12,591 bases of DNA from Legionellales bacterium UBA2469 (GTDB taxonomy: Bacteria; Pseudomonadota; Gammaproteobacteria; Legionellales; Legionellaceae), in NCBI GenBank assembly GCA_002342175.1, contig DDPL01000014.1:1-12591 (forward strand), read 5' to 3'. Shown here in pieces: positions 1 to 6,162 of the stretch. Position 1 is the stretch's first letter; every line of letters begins with the position of its first letter. The translations under genes were made by a program, and so were the position numbers. The notes beneath the pieces are model-generated. The model ran no database searches. It was given only the letters and a program-made list of their open reading frames with translations, and was not told the DNA's origin.

Positions 1-5
1 CATTT

Positions 6-1493
6 TCATGGAGTTACAACAGTCACTATTTTCTCAAATAATGCCACAGAAAATACATCATCATTTATGGTTCCACTTGGTAATTGCATAACTGATGCTT
101 TCGACCAATTTTGACCATAATCATATGAAATATAGCTGATAGGATAACTTGTGCTGGCTGAGCTATTTCCACCATGTCCACTCACCATGCAAACGCCAGA
201 GTAGGGCGCACATTTCACAGCATTCATTCGGTTAACATCTGAATCATTACTTGGAGGTGGGAGAACTATTGTTTTATCCCAATTTACACCACCATCATTA
301 GAGACATACACCAGGGGATAAGCTGGATATCGATTGGTTGCTGAAGGTGAATACCACCCTGTAGCAACACATTTTTGACCAGAACTGTCACATGAAACAT
401 CGGATAAATTAATCACTTCAGCATCATTGGGACCTGGGGTAACGATGGTGCTTTGAATCCATTTTCCTCCTCCATCTTTTGAATGATAAATAACCGGTGT
501 TTGTAAAGCCGTATTTGCTTTTTGCATCAAATATCCAGCTATCACACAATTATCATTAGAAGAACAGGTCGCTCCCTGTGGAACATACAAATATTTAGTT
601 TGTATGGTGGGGGGGGGAATCTGTACATTTGAAAAATTCATTGGAAAATTATTGGAGGAGCCACGACCTACATTTATATATGTATTTCCATCGTATGCAC
701 CAACAACAATACACTTATCATCTTTGTCTAAGTTTGAGTGGTAGCAACTTATAGCATAGTTTTTAGCAACGGAATAATTTGGTGCCTGGTACCCTTGGGT
801 CCAACTTATACCAAAATCTCTCGAATACCAAACATAAGCAAATGTTCCTGCCAATCCACCTGCGACGCAATGGCCCGTTTCGGCATTACAGTCCATATCC
901 CAAACTTGGATTGGATACGAAGAAAGTCCTTGAACCATTTGACTGTCGTCGGCTTGAGTCCATGACATGCCTTTATCAAGCGAGTAGAAAACGGCTGGCT
1001 TATAATCCGAGTTACTTGTGCCGTAAAATCCGCCTACAATACAAGATGTTCCTTCATTTGAGCAAAAAATTGCCTTAAATTGATTGTTTATAAAATCCGT
1101 AGATGAATAAACATCCCATTTTGAATTATTTACTCCAGAATAAATGACTCCATTTACTTCTGTACCAGACACCACAGAATTTGTTCCAGACACCACAGAA
1201 TTTGTTAAATATACAATTCTACTTGATTCACAATTTAATTGGTATTTTTGATTTAAACAAAGTGTGTTATTGATGACACCACTTGGGCCACTTATGGTCA
1301 ATTGGATAGGAGAAGTATCGCTCACTGAATACACACAGGTTTGACCCTGCTGATCAGAGCAAGAATTATTCATAAATGAATATTCATTGGGTATTTTTAT
1401 TCCTGCTTTTTGATAGGTACGACTTGGAGTATTTGTAGAAATTTCTACATTGATAGAGCCCTCAAGGGTCGGTGTATAGTGAAGATTAAACAT
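6..1493 (-). CDS. Asp-box (BNR-like) repeat protein, probable six-bladed beta-propeller, exported type
   Basis: Function unknown; 495 residues. Five clear Asp-box motifs (SxDxGxxW) are visible: SLDKGMSW 171-178, SRDFGISW 224-231, SKDGGGKW 338-345, SNDGGVNW 398-405 and SYDYGQNW 456-463. Each lies 20-30 residues after a cysteine pair, and there are six such pairs: C144/C151, C202/C209, C250/C261, C310/C316, C368/C375, C428/C435. The third repeat has lost its Asp-box. This pattern suggests a six-bladed propeller of the sialidase/BNR fold, but I see no convincing sialidase active site, so enzyme activity is not claimed. Residues 1-95 form a separate Asn/Thr/Ser-rich domain with two more cysteine pairs. 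Paired cysteines imply an oxidising compartment, yet the ORF has no signal peptide; an in-frame TAA lies 3 nt before the ATG, so it cannot extend upstream. It follows the beta-barrel gene by 78 nt on the same strand. The C-terminus is complete (TGA at 6-8). Confidence 0.7.
   Translation of the reverse strand: MFNLHYTPTLEGSINVEISTNTPSRTYQKAGIKIPNEYSFMNNSCSDQQGQTCVYSVSDTSPIQLTISGPSGVINNTLCLNQKYQLNCESSRIVYLTNSVVSGTNSVVSGTEVNGVIYSGVNNSKWDVYSSTDFINNQFKAIFCSNEGTSCIVGGFYGTSNSDYKPAVFYSLDKGMSWTQADDSQMVQGLSSYPIQVWDMDCNAETGHCVAGGLAGTFAYVWYSRDFGISWTQGYQAPNYSVAKNYAISCYHSNLDKDDKCIVVGAYDGNTYINVGRGSSNNFPMNFSNVQIPPPTIQTKYLYVPQGATCSSNDNCVIAGYLMQKANTALQTPVIYHSKDGGGKWIQSTIVTPGPNDAEVINLSDVSCDSSGQKCVATGWYSPSATNRYPAYPLVYVSNDGGVNWDKTIVLPPPSNDSDVNRMNAVKCAPYSGVCMVSGHGGNSSASTSYPISYISYDYGQNWSKASVMQLPSGTINDDVFSVALFEKIVTVVTP
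609..617. repeat. 9-base G/C homopolymer tract in the propeller gene
   Basis: Nine G on the plus strand, which is nine C on the coding strand, encode exactly residues P293-P295. Such a run is unusual in this AT-rich window. A gain or loss of one base would shift the frame and remove the last two to three repeats of the protein. Confidence 0.9.
1165..1206. repeat. Perfect 21-bp tandem duplication in the propeller gene
   Basis: Positions 1165-1185 and 1186-1206 are identical. In protein this gives the seven-residue unit NSVVSGT twice (about residues 98-111), in the linker between the N-terminal domain and the propeller. The frame is kept, so the result is a longer linker. The perfect identity suggests a recent duplication. 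Confidence 0.95.
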
Positions 1494-1557
1494 TATTTAC
1501 CACCATTTGAGAAAGTGATGACTGGAAAACATCGACAAAAAAAAATGATTTTTTCAT
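1486..1557 (-). other. Short overlapping ORF, possible frameshifted signal-peptide start of the propeller gene
   Basis: A 23-codon frame starting MKKSFFF begins 15 nt after the stop of the beta-barrel gene. An AAAGG ribosome-binding sequence, overlapping that stop, sits 11 nt before its ATG. It ends eight bases inside the 495-codon ORF, in a different frame. The start looks like an exported protein (two Lys, then a Phe-rich stretch), and the coding strand has a T9 run (1537-1545) inside it. In another frame the following codons read PVITFSNGG, which resembles the end of a signal peptide. My inference is that the propeller gene originally started here and that indels broke its signal peptide. 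Alternatives are a translated leader peptide coupled to the downstream ATG, or chance. Confidence 0.35.
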
Positions 1558-1571
1558 TCTTAAATAAACCT

Positions 1572-2273
1572 TTAAATAATTAGTGATAAAACCAAGCTAT
1601 TGGCATACATATTATTGGTTTGTAATGCATTTAGAACACCACTATTTTTGGGTGTTAATTGACTTTTCCCAAAATAGAAAAATTGATAACTCAACTCAAA
1701 CTGATTAGATAACCTAAGACCCAAACCCGCATTCACACTAAATTGTGCTCGCGTACTTGAAGTAAATGTATGGCTTGAGAGACTATATCTATTAAGAGGC
1801 CTTTCCGAATAGTTATAAAGAGAAATGATATTGGGTCCAACACCCGCATGAATGATAATTGACCTGGGCAAATTTGAAAAATGAAATTGTTTCTGACCGG
1901 ATATGTAAATGGGTGTATTAATAACATTATAGTTATAATCCAAATTATTAAAAAAATACCCTTCCTGTATAATAGAACCAGAGACTCCTGTGGTATTGAA
2001 ATAAAAAATATGCACCCCAAGCTCAGTGTCTTTAAAATGTGATGGAACATAAAAACCGGCGCCAACTAAAACATTCTGTTGAGTTGAGGAATTGAGCGTA
2101 TAATCATTTCCAATCAAATCCGCCATGTTTATATGTTGTAACTTCCCTTCCCTGGCATTGAAATAGCCCACGTCTAAAAAAAATTTTGCGTTATTCATCG
2201 ATGAAATAAGACTTTTTGCATTGGCTGAGAAAGATAAAAGAAACAAACCCAAAAAAAGAAGATAAATTTTCAA
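1572..2273 (-). CDS. Outer-membrane beta-barrel protein (small OmpA/Opa-like barrel type)
   Basis: The product is 233 residues. Residues 1-19 form a clear signal peptide (MKIY, hydrophobic core, ANA with cleavage before K20). The rest has the alternating hydrophobic/polar strands, glycine- and aromatic-rich turns and hydrophobic C-terminal strand (SLVLSLII) expected of a small transmembrane barrel of about eight strands. Examples are the VGAGFYVPS region, LGVHIFYFNT, and GLGLRLSNQFELSYQFFYFG near the end. I do not recognise a named family. The start is TTG (2273-2271), chosen because AAGGA lies 9 nt upstream and the codon begins the signal peptide directly; a nearby upstream ATG ends after four codons. 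It is the first gene of a probable two-gene unit with the propeller gene downstream. A surface or adhesion role is inference. Confidence 0.7.
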   Translation of the reverse strand: MKIYLLFLGLFLLSFSANAKSLISSMNNAKFFLDVGYFNAREGKLQHINMADLIGNDYTLNSSTQQNVLVGAGFYVPSHFKDTELGVHIFYFNTTGVSGSIIQEGYFFNNLDYNYNVINTPIYISGQKQFHFSNLPRSIIIHAGVGPNIISLYNYSERPLNRYSLSSHTFTSSTRAQFSVNAGLGLRLSNQFELSYQFFYFGKSQLTPKNSGVLNALQTNNMYANSLVLSLII

Positions 2274-2700
2274 ATTATTAAATCCTTTTCATAACTGAAT
2301 TTTAAAAAATATAATTTTTACACCAATCATACATCATTTAATTTCATTTCACAAATTATGTATTGGTTCAATAGATATGAGACTAAGCGACCTCCAGATA
2401 ATGTTGTTGATAATAGCTCGCTGAGGTTCTAAAAAATCCCCATTTATTGTCTTCCTTGTATCTTTATACCTATCACTTAATGTGATTAAATATTCAAGGG
2501 CAGTTGGATAGGGATAAATATGCCGGTGACTTCCTTAGGCTCAAAGCCTGTCGGGGAGATTTTAGCAACTTATCCCACACTTTATTCATATAGACGGGAC
2601 GGTATCTCCCACAATTCAATGCGGGTAGAAAATTAACCCTTGATGTTTGTATTTATCCAAAATAAAAAAAGGATTATTCCCGAATATAGATGTAACGTGC
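2274..2700. other. Long gap without a convincing gene; inverted repeats and frame remnants
   Basis: The gap separates the minus-strand barrel gene from the plus-strand DUF3579 gene. Its left part (to about 2350) is very AT-rich and should hold the barrel-gene promoter, though I see no good hexamers. The middle, 2494-2643, is richer in G and C and contains complementary segments: TCAAGGG 2494-2500 with CCCTTGA 2637-2643, GGGATAA 2511-2517 with TTATCCC 2570-2576, AGGCT/AGCCT 2537-2549 with a three-base loop, and GGGAGAT 2554-2560 with ATCTCCC 2604-2610. The minus strand has a 31-codon ATG frame (2494-2589, starting MNKVWDKLL) overlapping an open stretch without a start (2349-2534). These look like decayed coding sequence or chance. 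I recognise no known RNA family and no mobile element here. Confidence 0.4.
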
Positions 2701-2719
2701 TATAATGAGAATCATTGCT
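2677..2719 (+). promoter_or_regulatory. Extended -10 promoter overlapped by a Fur box
   Basis: TGC plus TATAAT (2698-2706) is an ideal extended -10; the best -35, TTCCCG at 2677-2682 with an 18-nt spacer, is poor, as is common with extended -10 elements. Positions 2701-2719 match the 19-bp Fur consensus GATAATGATAATCATTATC at 14 of 19 bases, with the perfect core AATGA-GAA-TCATT at 2704-2716. The site covers the -10 and the expected start of transcription (about 2712-2714), where a bound repressor would block RNA polymerase. Iron repression of the next gene is therefore inferred. Confidence 0.6.
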
Positions 2720-2735
2720 TTAAATTGTGTACAAA

Positions 2736-3041
2736 ATGAACGACGTGAATAAGAAAAAGATTGTTATTGAAGGGGTTACCCCACAAGGCAAAGCTTTTCG
2801 CCCTAGTGATTGGGCTGAACGCATGAGTGGTACACTTGCGAGCTTTAAAAATCGTCGAATTCATTACTCTCCATTGCTTCAACCTACTGTCAATACGGAA
2901 GGTTACAAATGCGTGGTGCTCGATCCGAAACTGAAAGAAACCAGCCCTCAGATTTACCAATCCATCATTGAATTTGCAAAATCAAATAACCTTAAAATAT
3001 GTGGTGAGGACGAACACGAATCCACTGAAACAACAAAATGA
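2736..3041 (+). CDS. DUF3579 family protein
   Basis: A 101-residue soluble protein. The N-terminal block IVIEGVTPQGKAFRPSDWAE (residues 9-28) and the block GYKCVVLDPKLKET (56-69) followed by a helix ending EFAKSNNL are what I recognise as the DUF3579 family of beta- and gammaproteobacteria, whose function is unknown. I see no signal peptide, membrane segment or metal-binding cysteine motif. The charged tail EDEHESTETTK is probably disordered. ATG at 2736 is chosen; a GTG at 2727 would add three residues, and neither has a visible Shine-Dalgarno sequence, so initiation on a short leader is likely. A Fur-box promoter lies just upstream, so expression under low iron is the main clue to its role. 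It is convergent with the Dot/Icm-type gene, 9 bp apart. Confidence 0.8.
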   Translation: MNDVNKKKIVIEGVTPQGKAFRPSDWAERMSGTLASFKNRRIHYSPLLQPTVNTEGYKCVVLDPKLKETSPQIYQSIIEFAKSNNLKICGEDEHESTETTK

Positions 3042-3050
3042 GTTAATAAC

Positions 3051-3581
3051 TTACTTCACTTTGGTAAAGAAGTCCCGAATTCCTCCAATAAAGATGTCTA
3101 AACACTCTACCGTAAAATCAAGATTGATGGATGCAATACCGGCAATTATATAAGCAAAAGGGAGATACGGGCTTTTATAACCACTCGGCCCTGGCTCACT
3201 TGCATGAATGCTCATCAGAACACCTCGCGTAAACCAGACCACGCCCGCAATCTGCATAATCGCCTTTACAGCGGTATATTCATCAATAGGCTTAATGGGC
3301 TTATAACTCAATAACGCATCTGTTCCAAAAAAAGAAACGCTCAAGACATCAAGGGTAGATGGGAAATAAATAAATGCCGTTCCAACCAAAATTTTTACAA
3401 TCGAGGGCATTTTTCCGTCACTTCCACCATGCCGACCCGCGCCAAATGCCGATAAAGCCAAAATACCATCCATTAAAATAACCAAGCCCATCAAATAAAC
3501 CAAATAAAAAAGCAAACGCTCCACTTTCGCCATGGACGTCGATAAATTAACTAACATTTGTATAAAATCAGGCTGGGTCAC
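3051..3581 (-). CDS. IcmC/DotE-DotV-like inner-membrane protein of the type IVB (Dot/Icm) secretion system
   Basis: A 176-residue membrane protein. Hydrophobic segments lie at about 23-45, 60-81, 106-125 and 139-158. The layout matches the related small Dot/Icm membrane proteins IcmC (DotE) and DotV: a first helix, a short Gly/Arg/Asp loop (GAGRHGGSDGKM, 47-58), a helix containing LVGTAFIYFPSTLDVLS (65-81), then SFFGTDALLSY. In Legionella these proteins belong to the machinery that exports effectors into the host cell. No other Dot/Icm gene is in the window, so this is a lone copy, which fits DotV or an extra paralogue better than the icm cluster copy, but sequence alone does not decide. The start is GTG at 3581 with in-frame TGA two codons upstream; no Shine-Dalgarno is evident, and ATG codons at residues 9 or 17 are alternatives. 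I call it from memory of the family. Confidence 0.65.
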   Translation of the reverse strand: MTQPDFIQMLVNLSTSMAKVERLLFYLVYLMGLVILMDGILALSAFGAGRHGGSDGKMPSIVKILVGTAFIYFPSTLDVLSVSFFGTDALLSYKPIKPIDEYTAVKAIMQIAGVVWFTRGVLMSIHASEPGPSGYKSPYLPFAYIIAGIASINLDFTVECLDIFIGGIRDFFTKVK

Positions 3582-3658
3582 AATTCATTTTAGTTAATGA
3601 AGTTAATTTAAGTATACAACAGTTTAAAAAAACACATAATTTTTTTTATTGCCACACT

Positions 3659-3735
3659 TATAATAACTATAATGAGGTCATTTTCGCTGATTTTCGATGA
3701 TTTTACTTGCAAAATTTATAAAAACTCATATATTT
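3659..3735 (+). promoter_or_regulatory. Probable promoter region of the flavin reductase gene
   Basis: Two TATAAT hexamers lie at 3659-3664 and 3668-3673; the second has TTTATT 17 nt upstream. A further candidate is TTGCAA 3707-3712 with TATATT 3729-3734 (16-nt spacer). The region also contains a short direct repeat, TGATTTTCGA then TGATTTTAC, near 3688-3706. None is decisive. The gap must also hold the minus-strand promoter of the Dot/Icm-type gene, for which TATACT at 3616-3611 is a possible -10. Confidence 0.4.
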
Positions 3736-3769
3736 AATTAAATTTGTATGAGAAAAAATTATTATTCCT

Positions 3770-4492
3770 ATGGCTATCAATGAGTTACAGCTTTTGCTTA
3801 CGGAAATTCACTGGATTTCCCCTCGAGTCAAACATTTTATTGGTGAACTCATCACCGACGAACCTTTCAATTTTATTGCAGGGCAGTTTATAACCATCTT
3901 ATTTCAACACGAAGATAAATTGCTTCGTCGCAGCTACAGTATTGCAAATTCACCAAAAAATTCGTTACGGATTGAGTTTGCAGCAGGCCAAGTCGATGGT
4001 GGTCCTGGAACAGCGTATTTATTTAGTCGTCAACCAGGCGATACTTTAAAAATCACCGGCCCCTTTGGACGATTGATTTTAAAAGATGATTTGCCCTTTA
4101 AACGATTGGTTTTGGTCGCAACCAGCACCGGCATTACCCCCTATCGCTCGATGTTACCATTATTAGAACAACACCCATCGCTTCAAGTCGAGATTATTGA
4201 AGGTGTAGGACACAAAGAGGATATTTTGTTTGAGCATGATTTTCTAGAAGCACAAAAACAATCACTCCATATCCGTTTTCACGCTGCATTAAGCCGTGAA
4301 AAAGAAACCCAAGCTCCCCACCATTATCTTGGACATGTTCAAGATGTATTAAATCAATTGCAGTTAAATGCATCAGAAGATTTGATCTATTTATGTGGCA
4401 ACCCCAGCATGATTGATGATACAACTGCGCAATTACAAAATCAGGGCTTTAATATTCAACAAATTATTCGAGAAAAATATCTATCCCGATAA
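3770..4492 (+). CDS. Ferredoxin/flavodoxin-NADP reductase-like FAD-dependent oxidoreductase
   Basis: A 240-residue protein of the ferredoxin-NADP reductase fold, acting in the cytoplasm as an electron shuttle between NAD(P)H and a partner. The FAD domain shows RRSYSIANSP (53-62), which holds the flavin ring, and GGPGTAYLF (77-85) near the FAD phosphates, followed by ITGPFGRL (95-102). The nucleotide domain has LVLVATSTGITPYRSML (113-129) and the C-terminal CGNPSMIDD (209-217). There is no iron-sulfur domain (no C-x4-C-x2-C), so the partner is a separate protein. Length fits bacterial Fpr-type reductases (about 250), but the C-terminal REKYLSR does not let me assign the electron acceptor, hence no gene symbol. 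No clear Shine-Dalgarno precedes the ATG. The aldolase gene starts 62 nt downstream and has its own promoter-like sequence. Confidence 0.8.
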   Translation: MAINELQLLLTEIHWISPRVKHFIGELITDEPFNFIAGQFITILFQHEDKLLRRSYSIANSPKNSLRIEFAAGQVDGGPGTAYLFSRQPGDTLKITGPFGRLILKDDLPFKRLVLVATSTGITPYRSMLPLLEQHPSLQVEIIEGVGHKEDILFEHDFLEAQKQSLHIRFHAALSREKETQAPHHYLGHVQDVLNQLQLNASEDLIYLCGNPSMIDDTTAQLQNQGFNIQQIIREKYLSR

Positions 4493-4504
4493 ATGAACTT
4501 CACT

Positions 4505-4547
4505 TATAATTTGCAACAATTTTAAAATATGCATAAATCCTTGGAGG
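4505..4547 (+). promoter_or_regulatory. Aldolase -10 element and strong ribosome-binding site
   Basis: TATAAT at 4505-4510 has no good -35 partner. A GGAGG at 4543-4547, seven bases before the ATG, is the best ribosome-binding site in the window and fits a highly expressed glycolytic gene. It also fixes the start over the internal ATG at codon 7. Confidence 0.5.
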
Positions 4548-4554
4548 AAAGCGA

Positions 4555-5577
4555 ATGCAAGAATTTAATCAAATGTCTGAAACCATGGAACAATTGGTTC
4601 AACATCAAAAAGGTATCTTAGCTGCCGACGAAAGCACCGCAACGATTGCCAAACGTTTTAACAGTATTCATATTGAAAATACCGAACAAAATCGTCGCGA
4701 TTATCGTGAAATGCTTTTCACCACACCTCAACTTGAACAGTACATTAGCGGCGTTATCTTATTTGAAGAGACCTTAGGACAAAAAACACATGATGGCATT
4801 CCTTTTGTTGAATTATTAAATGGCAAAGGCATTGTTCCAGGCATTAAAGTGGATAAAGGATTGGTCAACCTCAGCGGCTCACACGATGAAAAAATTAGCA
4901 TCGGCTTAGACACCCTCCCTGAGCGTTTGGCTCAATACAAACAAATGGGTGCAAAGTTTGCTAAATGGCGCAATGTGTTTTCAATTTCCGACACAACACC
5001 AACACCCAAAGCAATTCGTGCAGGTGCTGAAGTTTTAGCACGCTACGCAAGCGATTGCCAAGAAATGGGTATTATTCCAATTGTTGAACCTGAAATCTTA
5101 ATTGATGGCAACCATACCATTATGCAAGCTGCAGCTGTTAGCTCTCACGTTTTACATGAAGTTTTTGATGCTTTATTCAAAAATCATGTTCATTTAGAGT
5201 TAATGATTTTAAAAACCAGCATGATCACAAGTGGCATTCAACATCAACCGTTTAGCACCCCTGAAGAAGTTGCTGAATACACGATGATGGTTTTTATGAA
5301 TCATGTCCCAGCTGCCGTTCCAACCATTAACTTCTTGTCTGGTGGACAAACCCCGGAACAATCAGCGATTAACTTAAATGCCATGAACATGTACGGTCCT
5401 CACCCATGGAATTTAAGTTTCTCTTATGGACGAGCATTACAAGACCACAGCTTAAAAACGTGGGCTGGAAAAACCGAAAATGTTGCCGCAGCACAGAAAG
5501 CCCTCTTTGCTGCAGCGAAACAAAATGGCTTGGCTTGTACTGGAGAATTAACTTCTCAAGAAATGGCAACGGCCTAA
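4555..5577 (+). CDS. Class I fructose-bisphosphate aldolase
   Basis: It cleaves fructose 1,6-bisphosphate to dihydroxyacetone phosphate and glyceraldehyde 3-phosphate (glycolysis) and runs in reverse in gluconeogenesis, without metal. At 340 residues it is near the length of the eukaryotic-type class I enzyme (about 360). Visible active-site landmarks are GILAADES (20-27, with D25), KFAKWRNVFSI (134-144, K137), IVEPEIL (176-182, E178), ILKTSM (218-223) whose K220 is the expected Schiff-base lysine, FLSGGQTPEQ (260-269) and SFSYGRALQ (288-296, R293). The tail ends TSQEMATA and lacks the terminal Tyr that assists catalysis in vertebrate aldolases. The strong ribosome-binding site fixes the start. 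The gene ends in an intrinsic terminator, so it is transcribed separately from accB. Confidence 0.93.
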   Translation: MQEFNQMSETMEQLVQHQKGILAADESTATIAKRFNSIHIENTEQNRRDYREMLFTTPQLEQYISGVILFEETLGQKTHDGIPFVELLNGKGIVPGIKVDKGLVNLSGSHDEKISIGLDTLPERLAQYKQMGAKFAKWRNVFSISDTTPTPKAIRAGAEVLARYASDCQEMGIIPIVEPEILIDGNHTIMQAAAVSSHVLHEVFDALFKNHVHLELMILKTSMITSGIQHQPFSTPEEVAEYTMMVFMNHVPAAVPTINFLSGGQTPEQSAINLNAMNMYGPHPWNLSFSYGRALQDHSLKTWAGKTENVAAAQKALFAAAKQNGLACTGELTSQEMATA

Positions 5578-5585
5578 AAATAGGA

Positions 5586-5623
5586 GCACCATTTTGTAAA
5601 AAAAACAAAGTGGTGCAATTTTT
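5586..5623 (+). terminator. Intrinsic terminator after the aldolase gene
   Basis: The 11-bp stem GCACCATTTTG (5586-5596) with CAAAGTGGTGC (5606-5616), including one G-T pair, closes a nine-base A-rich loop and is followed by AATTTTT. It begins 8 nt after the aldolase stop and separates that gene from the accB cluster. An A-rich run on the left (5576-5581) gives it modest ability to work on the other strand too. Confidence 0.9.
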
Positions 5624-5691
5624 AATAAAATTAGCGATAATACATCATTTTAATATTGTGTCCATCGACACGTGTTTATTGAGAGTCATTT

Positions 5692-6150
5692 ATGGATATT
5701 CGAAAAATACGTAAGTTAATTGAATTGCTCAAAGAAACTGGTATTTCTGAAATTGAAATTAAAGAAGGTGAAGAATCTTTACGTCTAAGTTGCTTCCATC
5801 AAGGACATACGCCTGTAGCAATGCCACAGATTACGCCTTTTGCACATCATCATGTTGAAATACCTGTGGCAGGCTCAAGTGAACATGTTGCAGCGCCTGC
5901 AAAAGAGACTGTTTCTGGTCACCAAATTTGCGCTCCCATGGTTGGTACATTTTACGGTGCCTCATCACCCGATACGCCTGCCTTTGTTAAAGTCGGACAA
6001 AAGGTGAGTGTTGGTGATACCATTTGCATCATTGAAGCCATGAAAATGTTCAATGAAATCGAAGCCGATCGAGCAGGAACCATTCGTTCAATTCTTATTG
6101 AGAACGGTGCACCTGTCGAATTTGGTCAACCTTTATTTGTGATTGAATAA
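5692..6150 (+). CDS. accB: Acetyl-CoA carboxylase biotin carboxyl carrier protein
   Basis: It carries the biotin that moves CO2 from biotin carboxylase to the carboxyltransferase, the first committed step of fatty-acid synthesis, in the cytoplasm. At 152 residues it matches the family. The N-terminal [20 protein letters not shown] helix is followed by a flexible Ala/Pro/His-rich linker (about 36-78) and the biotinyl domain (79-152), with EAMKM at 115-119 and biotinylated K118. The thumb segment around [15 protein letters not shown] (85-99) typical of AccB is present, which separates it from other biotin carriers. It is the first gene of the accB-accC-prmA-tsaD cluster, right after a terminator, so a promoter must lie in 5624-5691; GATAAT at 5636-5641 is the best -10. 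Confidence 0.96.
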   Translation: MDIRKIRKLIELLKETGISEIEIKEGEESLRLSCFHQGHTPVAMPQITPFAHHHVEIPVAGSSEHVAAPAKETVSGHQICAPMVGTFYGASSPDTPAFVKVGQKVSVGDTICIIEAMKMFNEIEADRAGTIRSILIENGAPVEFGQPLFVIE

Positions 6151-6162
6151 CGGATTTCAAGC

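Noticed and set aside
738..1078. Plus-strand frames of 75 and 99 codons inside the propeller gene
   Set aside because: They lie wholly antisense to a gene with clear repeated motifs and show no family features of their own.
2511..2576. tRNA-like fold on the minus strand: 7-bp acceptor-like stem GGGATAA/TTATCCC and a loop CTTTGAG resembling a UUG anticodon loop
   Set aside because: There is no T-arm sequence, no D-arm and the would-be anticodon stem pairs poorly, so it is not a tRNA.
3592..3607. AGTTAAT direct repeat before the Dot/Icm-type gene, considered as a PmrA site
   Set aside because: The repeats are nine bases apart rather than the 11 expected for PmrA-type half-sites, and the region is very AT-rich.
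3671..3682. AATGA-GG-TCATT palindrome resembling the Fur site at 2704-2716
   Set aside because: The centre is one base shorter, so the two half-sites cannot align to the Fur consensus together.
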